A stretch of DNA of 64,000 nt from Bacillus subtilis subsp. subtilis (GTDB taxonomy: Bacteria > Pseudomonadota > Gammaproteobacteria > Xanthomonadales > Xanthomonadaceae): positions 20,381-84,380 of the forward strand of contig JAHREJ010000015.1 of NCBI GenBank assembly GCA_021733645.1. Direction: 5' to 3'. The position numbers and the translations under genes are program-made. Below, piece by piece: positions 1 through 8,680 of this stretch. A model generated the notes under the pieces. That model made no database searches. It saw nothing but the letters and a program-made list of their open reading frames with translations, and was not told the origin of the DNA. Numbering within the stretch: the stretch's first letter is position 1; each line of letters begins with the position of its first letter.

Positions 1-587
1 GGGCCGGTGCCGCCGCTGCCGCTGAAGGTCTGGCCGTTGTTGCAGGCCCCGAAGGTCTGCCCGGCCGATTCGGCCCAGGTGAAGTGGGCGTACTGGCTGC
101 CGCTGCCGGTGAGCTGCAGGGAGGTGCCCGGGGCGGTACTGTTGCTTTCGCTGACCGGGATGTTCTGGCTGGTCAGGCCGGCAGCGGGGCCGCCACTGGC
201 GGTGATGGTGCCTTCGTAGCTGATGAACTGGACGACCTTGCCGCTGGCGTCAACCAGGGCGATGCCGTCGTTGGGGCCGTTCTGCAGGCCGTTGGTGGGG
301 TAGGTGACGGTGGCCAGGGTGGCCTTGCCGCAGCTGGCGGCGGTGCCGGCCGGAACCGGGTTGTTGGCATACACGGTAGCGGCCGAGGGGCTGCTGCCGT
401 TGTACAGGTACAGGCGGTAGGTGCTGAGGTCCTCGCCACCGGTGGCAACCACTTCGATGGCTTCGCCGACATCGCCGGCCGGCGTGCTGTCGTCGTAATG
501 CAGTTCATTGATGAATACATCCGCCTGGGCGGTGCCGGCGGCCAATGCCAGCAGGCACCCCAGGGACAGCGGTGTGAGCAACCTCAT
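1..587 (-). CDS. Secreted lamin-tail-domain nuclease-like protein, N-terminal part
   Basis: The gene reads leftwards from the ATG at 587 and is open to the window edge, so only about 195 residues are visible. Residues 1-22 form a signal peptide (MRLLTPLSLGCLLALAAG, ending TAQA), followed directly by VFINELHYDD. This opening, with GEAIEV and LYLYNGSS soon after, is typical of the lamin-tail domain at the front of ExeM-like extracellular nucleases of Xanthomonadaceae and Shewanella. In that family an endonuclease/exonuclease/phosphatase domain follows the lamin-tail domain; that part would lie outside the window, so nuclease activity is inferred. The visible end is rich in Gly, Ser and Thr (SGSGGTG), like a linker. 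It is divergent from groES across a repeat-rich spacer. Confidence 0.75.
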   Translation of the reverse strand, partial: MRLLTPLSLGCLLALAAGTAQADVFINELHYDDSTPAGDVGEAIEVVATGGEDLSTYRLYLYNGSSPSAATVYANNPVPAGTAASCGKATLATVTYPTNGLQNGPNDGIALVDASGKVVQFISYEGTITASGGPAAGLTSQNIPVSESNSTAPGTSLQLTGSGSQYAHFTWAESAGQTFGACNNGQTFSGSGGTG

Positions 588-730
588 CTACGTCTCCTTG
601 TGATTGGTTATTGCTGGCCGAATCTAATCAATCCAGATGACACATCTATCGATATGGCGGGATTTAGGTTCCGCAGTGGGACGTGCGTCAAGGAATTGGC
701 GGGGGTGGGGGTCTTTTTCGAAGCTGAAGA
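588..730. other. Unannotated spacer upstream of the nuclease gene
   Basis: This AT-richer stretch (around TCTAATCAATCC and ATCTATCGATATGG) presumably holds the nuclease promoter, read on the minus strand. I could not fix convincing -35/-10 boxes. No gene is seen. Confidence 0.4.
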
Positions 731-766
731 GCCAGGGCCAGGGCCAGGGCCAGAGCCAGAGCCGTG
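731..766. repeat. Hexanucleotide array GCCAGG/GCCAGA (six units)
   Basis: Six tandem 6-bp units (GCCAGG x3, GCCAGA x2, one degenerate) lie just left of nested inverted repeat A1. Comparable 6-bp arrays flank the same repeat family near 23.7-24.0 kb and 54.2-54.8 kb. No RBS or credible reading frame is associated. Confidence 0.7.
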
Positions 767-800
767 GAGCCAGAGCCTCGGTTGGCCGGTCCTGCAGGCT

Positions 801-906
801 GGGCGGGGGTGTGAGGGTTCCCGGGACACGCCGCAAGTACGTCCGTGTAGGCTCCGCCACCGCATCCATGCGGTGGAGGGTCCCGGGAACCCTCACACCC
901 CCACCC
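801..906 (+). repeat. Nested inverted repeat, element A1
   Basis: Outer arms of 26 bp (801-826 and 881-906) pair with one mismatch. Inside is a second hairpin (857-865 with 868-876, loop CC). The left arm runs into a conserved core beginning GGGACACGCCGCAAGTACG at 824; the right arm opens with GGTCCC. The same core occurs at 23561 and 54246, and in reverse orientation at 1033-1098 and 23837-23897. Right of the element is CAGTTGGC, also seen beside A2. Confidence 0.75.
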
Positions 907-1018
907 TAGACAGTTGGCTGGGGGCCTTGGGAGAACGGATGCAATGCCTGGCCACGCCTGGCGGGCAAAGGCGCTTGGCTCTGCTTTTCCGTGAGCAACG
1001 GCAGAGTGTCTTAGGGGT

Positions 1019-1115
1019 GGTGGGGGTGGGGGTGCGGGACCCTCGGCGCCATGGATGGCGCCGCGGAGCCCCCAGGGATGGGTTTACGGCGTGTCCCGCA
1101 GCCCCACCCCTACCA
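1019..1115 (-). repeat. Nested inverted repeat, element B1 (inverse orientation)
   Basis: This is the A family in reverse orientation. Outer arms near 1019-1040 and 1093-1115 pair with about two or three mismatches. The inner hairpin is GGCGCC ATGGAT GGCGCC (1045-1062). Read on the minus strand it begins GGGACACGCCG and ends GGTCCC, as A1 does. A1 and B1 face each other about 110 bp apart. Confidence 0.7.
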
Positions 1116-1150
1116 GCCCGGCGCGCCACGCCCGCAGACTCGCGGTGCAG

Positions 1151-1192
1151 TTGACCTTGACCTTGACCTTCATCTTGATCTTGATCTTGATC
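1151..1192. repeat. Hexanucleotide array TTGACC/TTGATC (seven units)
   Basis: Seven 6-bp units (TTGACC x3, TTCATC, TTGATC x3) flank element B1 on the right. Translated, they give runs of alternating Leu-Asp or Leu-Thr, which I take as meaningless. Confidence 0.7.
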
Positions 1193-1240
1193 CCGCCTCG
1201 ACCCCACCGGCCGCCGGCCGGAAAAATTTCGACCTCGCCC

Positions 1241-1268
1241 CTTGAAAGGAACCTGCCCAGCACCATCT
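1241..1268 (+). promoter_or_regulatory. Sigma-32-type heat-shock promoter of groESL
   Basis: CTTGAAA at 1241-1247 and CACCATCT at 1261-1268 are separated by 13 bp. This fits the known sigma-32 (RpoH) pattern of CTTGAAA, 11-16 bp, CCCATNT. It lies about 115 bp before groES, leaving a long leader that contains the CIRCE-like site. Confidence 0.7.
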
Positions 1269-1309
1269 CTGCTCTGTACCCGCACCGACGGGTTTTTTCG
1301 TGAGCGTGG

Positions 1310-1336
1310 CTGGCAGTCGCCTTGTGCGAGTGCTAA
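1310..1336 (+). promoter_or_regulatory. CIRCE-like HrcA operator, left arm degenerate
   Basis: The right arm GAGTGCTAA (1328-1336) matches the CIRCE consensus exactly. Nine bases upstream, CTGGCAGTC (1310-1318) matches the left arm TTAGCACTC at 6 of 9 positions. It sits downstream of the sigma-32-type promoter, in the groES leader. HrcA binding to this site is inferred from the family; the weak left arm could lower affinity. Confidence 0.65.
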
Positions 1337-1383
1337 CATCGCCAGACTTTTCCAGACCAATCAACAACTTAAAAGGGTCTCAC

Positions 1384-1671
1384 ATGAGCATCAAGCCGCT
1401 TCATGACCGCGTCGTAGTCAAGCCGATCGAAGCCGACGAAATTTCGTCCGGCGGCATCGTGATTCCGGATTCCGCCAAGGAAAAGTCCACCAAGGGTGAA
1501 GTTGTGGCCGTCGGCCCGGGCAAGCCCCTGGACAACGGCAGCGTGCGCGCGCCGTCGCTCAAGGTCGGTGACAAGGTCATCTACGGCCAGTACGCCGGCA
1601 GCAGCTACAAGTCCGAAGGCGTCGAGTACAAGGTCCTGCGCGAAGACGACATCCTCGCCATCGTTGGCTGA
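1384..1671 (+). CDS. groES: Co-chaperonin GroES (Hsp10)
   Basis: A 95-residue protein, [19 protein letters not shown] onwards, the normal Hsp10 length. The signature around residues 3-25 ([20 protein letters not shown]) and the mobile-loop region ([13 protein letters not shown]) are present. GroES caps the GroEL ring during ATP-driven folding in the cytoplasm. The ATG at 1384 is chosen because AAAAGGG lies about 8 bp upstream and the family starts MSIKPLHD; the frame extends further upstream without homology. It is the first gene of a two-gene operon with groEL, behind a sigma-32-type promoter and a CIRCE-like operator. Confidence 0.97.
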   Translation: MSIKPLHDRVVVKPIEADEISSGGIVIPDSAKEKSTKGEVVAVGPGKPLDNGSVRAPSLKVGDKVIYGQYAGSSYKSEGVEYKVLREDDILAIVG

Positions 1672-1718
1672 GTGATGCCGCCGGCCACGCGCCGGTGCTT
1701 CCGCAATCTCATTCAAGC

Positions 1719-1741
1719 AGCCGGGCATGGCCCGGCTCTAC
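1719..1741 (-). repeat. SMAG-like GTAG hairpin in the groES-groEL spacer
   Basis: AGCCGGGC ATG GCCCGGCT followed by CTAC; read on the minus strand it begins GTAGAGCCGGGC. The form (GTAG next to a short perfect stem) resembles the SMAG elements of Stenotrophomonas. Its place inside the groESL transcript suggests an effect on mRNA stability or on the groES:groEL ratio, which is inference. Confidence 0.65.
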
Positions 1742-1745
1742 ATAA

Positions 1746-3407
<1,662 letters not shown>

Positions 3408-3412
3408 TGAAA

Positions 3413-3433
3413 GTGCCGGTCTTCAGCCGGCAC
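3413..3433 (+). repeat. Hairpin just after groEL
   Basis: GTGCCGG (3413-3419) and CCGGCAC (3427-3433) form a 7-bp stem with a 7-nt loop, starting six bases after the groEL stop. No T-run follows, so it is more likely a 3'-end stabiliser than a terminator. Confidence 0.5.
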
Positions 3434-3564
3434 GCATCGGAACGGTAGGTGCTGCAAGTAACGGCGAATGCCGTTGCCAACGTCGCTTGCGACGGCCCGA
3501 AGGGTGCCCGCCTGAAAGGAGGGCATACCGCTGGTCGGCACACACTGCCCGCGATGTAACGAAG

Positions 3565-3592
3565 AACCCCGCCGAAAGGCGGGGTTTTTTGT
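3565..3592 (+). terminator. Intrinsic terminator of groESL
   Basis: AACCCCGCC GAAA GGCGGGGTT with a run of T (3565-3592): a GC stem, a stable GAAA loop and a T-tract. It lies about 160 bp after groEL and just before the convergent protease gene, whose transcripts it could also stop, since the stem is preceded by A's. Confidence 0.9.
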
Positions 3593-3633
3593 TGCGCGTG
3601 GCGAGCTCGCCGCGCGCGCGTCGGTCCCTCCGC

Positions 3634-4605
3634 TTAAATGCGGCCAGATCCGGCCTGGCGCTGCAGGCAGATCCGCGCTGCACCTGCACTGATATCCACC
3701 TGGCCGCCAACCATCGCGTCGGCCCCCAGGATCAGCGCGGGCTGGTCCTCCAGTCCAATAACCTTGAACACCGGCAGTGCACTGATCCGTACCTCAAGGG
3801 CCGGGTGCTGCCAGGTGCCGCTGCCCAGTGCAGGCAGGGTGTAGAGCCAGCTTGGATGCGGCTTTCCGCCCAGGCCCTCGGTCCCTTTTTCGCGCGGCGT
3901 CACACGCGCATCCGTGCCGTCGGTGCGCAGCCCCAATGCGCGCGCGGCAGCAGCGTTGAGCACGGTCTGCGCAGCCCCCGTATCCACCACCGCAACCGCC
4001 TCCACGCCCGCATCCCCCAGCCGGACGGTGATGAAGCCGAAGCCCTCCAGCCCGGGCTGTCGGGTGGGCAGCGCATTGGCCTGGCAGTGGGCACCATCGG
4101 GCAGATGCCCCGGCGTCCACAGCTGCAGTTGGCCGGCGACGAAATCCCATCGGGTGTCCCAGCGGCGGGTGATGTCATTGCCGAGGATACCGTCGACGGT
4201 TACTGCCTTCTCTGGATCCGACAGGCTCGACAGGTCCGTGTGCAAGCCGATGATCTTCAGCTCCACATTGCCAATTGCCCAGTCGGTCTGCCGCATGCGA
4301 TGGGTGGTGGCGCTGCTGGCAGAAGCCCCGCTGATCTGCCCGATGGACTGATCCAGGGTGTCCTCCAACCCAAACCTTCTTACGATTCGGCTGTCGACCA
4401 GGGTCGCCCCGGCCGCGCTGTCGACCACGAACCGCAGGGGTTCTGCGTGGCCATCCAGATGCACGGCAACGCCGGGATGCATGACCTGCATCCACATCGG
4501 CAGCACATGCTCAGGCGTCGTTGACGGCGCCGCGGTGGTTGTAATGGGGGCCGATGCGACGGCAGCGGCGGTGGCAACGAACAGGGGCAGCAGGAGTGGG
4601 TACAT
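3634..4605 (-). CDS. Secreted retropepsin-like aspartyl protease with two Asp motifs
   Basis: 323 residues from the ATG at 4605. Residues 1-19 are a signal peptide (YPLLLPLFVATAAAVASA). Two copies of the retropepsin-like motif are present: FVVDSAAGATLVD (Asp62) and AVVDTGAAQTVLN (Asp208). The second has the canonical D-T-G; the first has D-S-A, an accepted variant. Each is followed by a hydrophobic strand and an ILG(N/A)D segment (ILGNDI, LILGAD), as in bilobal aspartyl proteases built from two Asp_protease_2 units. Location is probably periplasmic. The longer upstream frame overlaps the divergent regulator and has no signal peptide, so the start at 4605 is preferred. Substrate unknown. Confidence 0.75.
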   Translation of the reverse strand: MYPLLLPLFVATAAAVASAPITTTAAPSTTPEHVLPMWMQVMHPGVAVHLDGHAEPLRFVVDSAAGATLVDSRIVRRFGLEDTLDQSIGQISGASASSATTHRMRQTDWAIGNVELKIIGLHTDLSSLSDPEKAVTVDGILGNDITRRWDTRWDFVAGQLQLWTPGHLPDGAHCQANALPTRQPGLEGFGFITVRLGDAGVEAVAVVDTGAAQTVLNAAAARALGLRTDGTDARVTPREKGTEGLGGKPHPSWLYTLPALGSGTWQHPALEVRISALPVFKVIGLEDQPALILGADAMVGGQVDISAGAARICLQRQAGSGRI

Positions 4606-4707
4606 GGGAGGTCGCCTTGGAAAGTGGGCCCATTGGGCGGCACCGCCGTATCGCCGGAATGTCCGCGTTGATACCGTGCTGATACAGACCTGCGCGAGAC
4701 TGCCTGC

Positions 4708-5415
4708 ATGAACCCTGCCGCCGAGATCATCGTGGTCGACGATGACACCAGCATCCGTGACGCCCTGGCCGAGTGCCTGCAGCGGCATGGATTCAGCGTG
4801 CGCGTGGCGGCCGATGCGGCAGCCCTGGACCGGCTGCTGCAGGTGCATCGGCCCGACGCGATCATCCTGGACTGGATGATGCCGGGTGAGGATGGTCTCT
4901 CGGTCTGCCGGCGACTGCAGGCACGCGCGATCCCGATCCTGATGCTCTCGGCGATGGGGACCGCGCCCGACCGCGTCATCGGCCTGGAAATGGGTGCCGA
5001 CGACTACCTGGCCAAGCCGTTCGATCCGCGCGAGCTGATCGCGCGCGTTCGCGCGCTGCTGCGCCGGCAGGAGAAGCTGCGCGTGCAGGCGGTGGTGGCG
5101 TTGCGGTTTGCCGGCTGGCGCCTGCTGCCGGAGTCGCGGCAGCTGTGGGCACCCGATGGCACCGAAGTGATGTTGAGCCGCGGTGAGTTTGCACTGCTGC
5201 AGGTGCTGGCCGAGCGCCCTGGCCGGGTGCTCGGCCGTGAACGGCTGATGCAGCTCATGCACGGCGATGCGCACGACAGCGTCGACCGCGCGGTGGATCT
5301 GGCCATCAGCCGGCTTCGTCGCAAGCTGGGCCAGGCGGCCGTTGGCGGCGAAGAACTCGTACAGACGCTGCGTGGCGAGGGTTACCGGTTTGACGCCACG
5401 GTGGAGGTGTTGTGA
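4708..5415 (+). CDS. OmpR-family response regulator
   Basis: 235 residues. The receiver domain (about 5-120) has the acidic pocket VVDDD (residues 9-13), phosphoacceptor Asp55 in LDWMMPGEDG, Ser81 in MLSAMG, and Lys103 in AKPFDP. A C-terminal winged helix (about 135-232) follows, including RGEFALLQVL and RLRRKL, so it should bind DNA. It overlaps the histidine kinase start by 4 bp and faces away from the aspartyl protease gene, with about 100 bp between them. Stimulus and targets cannot be read from sequence; the protease may be one target. Confidence 0.93.
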   Translation: MNPAAEIIVVDDDTSIRDALAECLQRHGFSVRVAADAAALDRLLQVHRPDAIILDWMMPGEDGLSVCRRLQARAIPILMLSAMGTAPDRVIGLEMGADDYLAKPFDPRELIARVRALLRRQEKLRVQAVVALRFAGWRLLPESRQLWAPDGTEVMLSRGEFALLQVLAERPGRVLGRERLMQLMHGDAHDSVDRAVDLAISRLRRKLGQAAVGGEELVQTLRGEGYRFDATVEVL

Positions 5416-6752
5416 CCCGGCGTTGGTCCACGGCGTCCTGGATCGCGATGCTGGCGGTGAGCAGCCTGCTGTTGACCACGCTGGTCAGCATGGCGGTGAT
5501 CAGCTGGATTCCGCGGCCGGTCCCGCCGCAGATGCGACTGGATCATGCGGTGCAGGTGCTGCGCGGTACGCGGGCGCCGGCACCGGATGGAGTGCGTGTA
5601 ACGTTACGCGATACGCCCCCCACCGGGCGCGTCAGCCCGTGGCTGACCCAGTTGGCTGCCGACCAACTGGCGCTGCCTGCGAGCCGGGTCAGGCTGGTCT
5701 GGAATGGGCCGGACAAGGCCCCGGATGTTCAGGTGTTTGCGGTGGGTACTTCGGTGGCCCCTGCCGCCGATGCAGGCGTTCTGCAGGGGCAGGGGCCCTT
5801 GTTGGCCGCCCTGCAGTGGCCACCGTTCGAACTGGGCGTGCAGCGCGATGACGGCCGCTGGCAGGTGCTCGGCAGCGACCACCGCGACGTGGCCGCGTGG
5901 CGGTGGCAGGTGCTGCTGGCGTTGCTCGGCGGAACCCTGTTGCTCGCGCCCGTGGCAGCGTGGGCGGCGCTGCGGATCGGTCGTCCGTTGCGGCGGCTGG
6001 CCGACGCCAGCGCAGCAGTCACCCTGCATTCGAGCACGGCGCTGCCCGATGACGGCCCCCGCGAAGTGCAGATACTGGCTGCAGCGATCAATGCCGGACG
6101 CGAGCGCCTGCGCGACCAGGCACAGGACATGACGCGCATGTTGGCCGCGGTGGCGCACGACCTGCGCACACCACTGACCGGCCTTCGCCTGCGTGCGGAG
6201 TTCGCCCCGCCTGCCCAGGCCGTGCGGATGGTGGCCGATATCGAGCGCATGAACGCCATGATCGAACAGGTGCTCGACTACGCCCGCGGCGAACTGGAAC
6301 CACCCAGGATGGCGCCGCTGGAGATGGCAACCCTGCTGGACGACTGCGTGCAGTCCGCGCGCCTGCGCGGTGTGCAGATCCATGCCGATCTGCCCGGGCA
6401 TCTGCCTTGGCAGGGCGATGCGCTGCTGCTGCGGCGCGCGCTGGATAACCTGATCGACAACGCTGCGCGCTACGCCGGCGCGGTGGAACTGACGGTGCAG
6501 CACTGCCCGGACGGGTTGGTGTTGGACGTCGCCGATCGTGGCCCAGGCATTGCCGACGCAGACAGAACGCGGCTGCTGCAACCGTTCCAGCGCCACGAAA
6601 CCTCGCGTAATCGCGGCACCGGCGGCGCCGGGCTGGGCCTGGCCGTGGTGCAGGGTGCCGTCCGCCAGCACGGTGGCCAACTGCGGTTGCTGGACCGACC
6701 CGGGGGTGGGTTGATTGTCCGCATTCACCTGCCGGCAACGTCGCTGGATTGA
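5412..6752 (+). CDS. Sensor histidine kinase, partner of the OmpR-type regulator
   Basis: 446 residues from a GTG start overlapping the regulator stop. TM1 is about 11-33, a periplasmic sensor segment spans about 34-160, and TM2 is about 164-188, followed by a HAMP linker. The HisKA H-box is VAHDLRTPLTG with His249. The ATP domain shows the N-box DNLIDNAARY (Asn350), G1 DRGPG (375-379) and G2 GTGGAGLGL (402-410). The layout matches EnvZ-like inner-membrane kinases. The periplasmic part has no domain I recognise, so the signal is unknown. Confidence 0.93.
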   Translation: MTRRWSTASWIAMLAVSSLLLTTLVSMAVISWIPRPVPPQMRLDHAVQVLRGTRAPAPDGVRVTLRDTPPTGRVSPWLTQLAADQLALPASRVRLVWNGPDKAPDVQVFAVGTSVAPAADAGVLQGQGPLLAALQWPPFELGVQRDDGRWQVLGSDHRDVAAWRWQVLLALLGGTLLLAPVAAWAALRIGRPLRRLADASAAVTLHSSTALPDDGPREVQILAAAINAGRERLRDQAQDMTRMLAAVAHDLRTPLTGLRLRAEFAPPAQAVRMVADIERMNAMIEQVLDYARGELEPPRMAPLEMATLLDDCVQSARLRGVQIHADLPGHLPWQGDALLLRRALDNLIDNAARYAGAVELTVQHCPDGLVLDVADRGPGIADADRTRLLQPFQRHETSRNRGTGGAGLGLAVVQGAVRQHGGQLRLLDRPGGGLIVRIHLPATSLD

Positions 6753-6821
6753 TGAAGGGCCTTCCGCTGCCATCGCCGGAGCGATATAGTTAGCCGCCGT
6801 ACTATCCAGGTTTGCCCCCCG

Positions 6822-7316
6822 ATGCTGGAAGCAAAACACCACGCTTTTCTGGCCGAGCTGGAACGTCGTGGCCAGCCCGATACGGGCCAGTTGGCACTGT
6901 GTTTCCAGCTGCTGTCGCTGGCCAGTGCCATCGACCAGGATTGCGCGAGCCGCCTGGCCCCGCTGGGCCTCAGCGAAGGCCGCTTCGTGCTGCTGTTCCT
7001 GCTGCGTGGCGCCGACACGGCCATGTCGCCGCATCAGCTTTCCGAACGCGCCGGGGTCACCCGTGCCACCGTAACCGGCCTGCTCGACGGGCTGGAGCGC
7101 GAGCAGCTGGTGAGCCGCCACAGCGACCCCGATGACAAGCGACGCATCCACGTGCGCTTGACCGCAGCCGGTCAGGCATTGGCAGCGCGTCTGTTCGATC
7201 AGCAGTCGCAGTGGATTGCCTCGTTGTTCGCCGATATCAGTGCCAAGGAGCGTCGGCAGCTGGGCACGCTGTTGCAGCGCGTGTGGTCGCGCACCGACGC
7301 GGGGCGCCTGGCATGA
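6822..7316 (+). CDS. MarR-family transcriptional regulator
   Basis: 164 residues. A winged-helix domain occupies about 55-135: LSEGRFVLLFLL, then MSPHQLSERAGVTRATVTGLLDGLE (recognition helix) and the wing DPDDKRRIHVRLTAAG. MarR proteins are dimeric repressors or activators often controlled by small aromatic ligands. It is the first gene of a short run: its stop overlaps the next start (ATGA), so the DNA-repair-like gene and the small gene after it are probably co-transcribed. Ligand and operator unknown. Confidence 0.88.
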   Translation: MLEAKHHAFLAELERRGQPDTGQLALCFQLLSLASAIDQDCASRLAPLGLSEGRFVLLFLLRGADTAMSPHQLSERAGVTRATVTGLLDGLEREQLVSRHSDPDDKRRIHVRLTAAGQALAARLFDQQSQWIASLFADISAKERRQLGTLLQRVWSRTDAGRLA

Positions 7317-8053
7317 AGCAGCCGATCACCCGCGAGCGGCGTGGCCAGCTGGACCGGGGCGACGCCGAGGCTGCCCATCTGGCCGAGGTGCTTGCCGTCG
7401 ATTTTGCGCGCTTGATGGCCCACGCCGTGCCGACCTTGCCGGCCTCCGCGCTCACGCCCATGCGCAACGCCGCCAAGCTGGGCATCACCCTGCGCATGCA
7501 GGGCGCGGCCACGCTGTTGCGCGCGCACGGGCATGGCGATCCTGCGCCGTGGTCACGCCACACCAGCGACACCGTGCGCGGCTGGGCCTGCTACCTGATC
7601 GGCAGCGATCCGGCGCTGACCCTGGAACACAAGCTGGACGCACTGCGCACGTTGGCCGATGACCCGCACTTCGGCGTGCGCGAATGGGCCTGGCTGGCCG
7701 TGCGCCCGCATATTGCCGCCGAGCCGCTGCGGGTGCTGTCGCACCTGCACGAATGGACCGCCGATCCATCGCCCAACGTGCGCCGTTTCGCCTGCGAAGC
7801 GCTGCGCCCGCGCGGTGTATGGGCGGTGCATATCGCGCTGTTCAAGCAGGAGCCACAGCATGCGCATGCGCTACTGGACGCGCTGTGCTGCGATACGTCG
7901 CGCTACGTGCAGGATGCGGTGGGCAACTGGTTGAACGATGCCGGCAAGACCCAGCCCGAGTGGGTACGCACGCTGTGCAGCCGCTGGCAGCAACAGCATG
8001 CCGACCACCCCGCCAACGCCTACATCCGCAAGCGCGCCCTGCGCTCGCTCTGA
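7313..8053 (+). CDS. HEAT-repeat protein related to DNA alkylation repair (AlkD-like)
   Basis: 246 residues from the ATG at 7313, which overlaps the MarR stop. The body is made of paired helices (DTVRGWACYLIG, FGVREWAWLAVRPHI, PNVRRFACEALRPRG, YVQDAVGNWLNDAGK), the spacing of HEAT-like repeats in the AlkC/AlkD DNA-alkylation-repair superfamily. VREWAW and PNVRRFACEALRPRG are typical of that group. The catalytic role is an inference, because distant family members have lost glycosylase activity. Coupling to a MarR regulator suggests regulated expression. Confidence 0.7.
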   Translation: MKQPITRERRGQLDRGDAEAAHLAEVLAVDFARLMAHAVPTLPASALTPMRNAAKLGITLRMQGAATLLRAHGHGDPAPWSRHTSDTVRGWACYLIGSDPALTLEHKLDALRTLADDPHFGVREWAWLAVRPHIAAEPLRVLSHLHEWTADPSPNVRRFACEALRPRGVWAVHIALFKQEPQHAHALLDALCCDTSRYVQDAVGNWLNDAGKTQPEWVRTLCSRWQQQHADHPANAYIRKRALRSL

Positions 8054-8066
8054 CCCAAGGAATGCC

Positions 8067-8414
8067 ATGTCGTACATGCTGATCGAGCTCTACACCCCCA
8101 CCCCCGCCTGGACCGCGCTGGACGCGCTGTCGCGCGGCGCACTCTTCGCCCGCATCGGCGCCGGCATGCAGCATGTGGACCCAACGCGGATCAAACCGCT
8201 GGCGATGGGCCCGGTCGACCAGGACGTGCCGCGCAGCAGCGCCGAGCAGTTCTACGCGGTGTGGCAGTGCAGTGATCGCCAGGACGCCGACGCGCTGCTG
8301 GCCGCCATCGACGCCACCGGCTGGCACACCTACTTCACCACCACCCACATCGCGGGTGCGTCGGGCGGACTGCAGCAGCATCTGGCCGAACTGGCCGCGC
8401 TGCCGAAGGCATGA
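8067..8414 (+). CDS. Small conserved protein of unknown function
   Basis: 115 residues, MSYMLIELYTPTPAW onwards. There is no signal peptide or membrane segment. The make-up (short beta strands, an aromatic-rich FYAVWQCSD segment, an amphipathic C-terminal helix) suggests a small alpha/beta fold of the dimeric ferredoxin-like type, but I recognise no named family with certainty. It starts 13 bp after the HEAT-repeat gene; AAGGAA lies just upstream, so it probably belongs to the MarR operon. Confidence 0.65.
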   Translation: MSYMLIELYTPTPAWTALDALSRGALFARIGAGMQHVDPTRIKPLAMGPVDQDVPRSSAEQFYAVWQCSDRQDADALLAAIDATGWHTYFTTTHIAGASGGLQQHLAELAALPKA

Positions 8415-8502
8415 GAGCGTGCGGGCACCGGCTGAACACCGTGGTCCAGTTGCGAATGAAACATTTTGCGCCGCACAAAAGCTGTGCTATCAATACTCCC
8501 CA

Positions 8503-8583
8503 ATGAACGCACGCCCCGCCAATGCCTACTTTTGGTATTACTTTCCGAAGCCACCGGCGGAGGAAGGCATGCGCTCACCCTGA
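8503..8583 (+). CDS. Aromatic-rich leader peptide of the DAHP synthase gene
   Basis: A 26-codon frame, MNARPANAYFWYYFPKPPAE onwards to TGA at 8581. Residues 9-14 are Tyr-Phe-Trp-Tyr-Tyr-Phe, six consecutive aromatic codons. It ends 24 bp before an intrinsic terminator and 97 bp before the DAHP synthase start. This is the classic layout of a transcription attenuator: stalling at Tyr/Phe/Trp codons when charged tRNAs are scarce would favour an antiterminator. The bases GGCGG at 8555-8559 could pair with CCGCC at 8611-8615 as that antiterminator (inference). The start codon has only a weak Shine-Dalgarno. Confidence 0.8.
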   Translation: MNARPANAYFWYYFPKPPAEEGMRSP

Positions 8584-8607
8584 AGAAAATTTCAGACGCA
8601 TTCCCGA

Positions 8608-8636
8608 AAGCCGCCAGCGCACCTGGCGGCTTTTTT
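8608..8636 (+). terminator. Attenuator terminator before DAHP synthase
   Basis: AAGCCGCCAG (8608-8617), loop CGCAC, CTGGCGGCTT (8623-8632) and a run of six T's (8631-8636). It sits between the leader peptide and the structural gene on the same strand, so it must be conditionally bypassed for the gene to be expressed. Confidence 0.88.
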
Positions 8637-8680
8637 GTTGCCGCCGCGCTGGGGACCCCCACTTCCAAGGAGTTTCCCCC

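Noticed and set aside
608..909. Short proteins with alternating Gly-Gln, Gly-Pro or Asp-Leu repeats over the repeat loci
   Set aside because: They translate hexanucleotide arrays and inverted-repeat arms in several frames, lack ribosome-binding sites and any homology I recognise.
84..1154. 356-codon open frame across the nuclease gene and repeats
   Set aside because: It is antisense to a recognisable secreted protein and then runs through repeat sequence; no domain is visible.
8451..8490. Promoter boxes before the aroG leader
   Set aside because: TTGCGC and TGCTAT are only 13 bp apart, and other pairings have spacing too wide, so no promoter is called.
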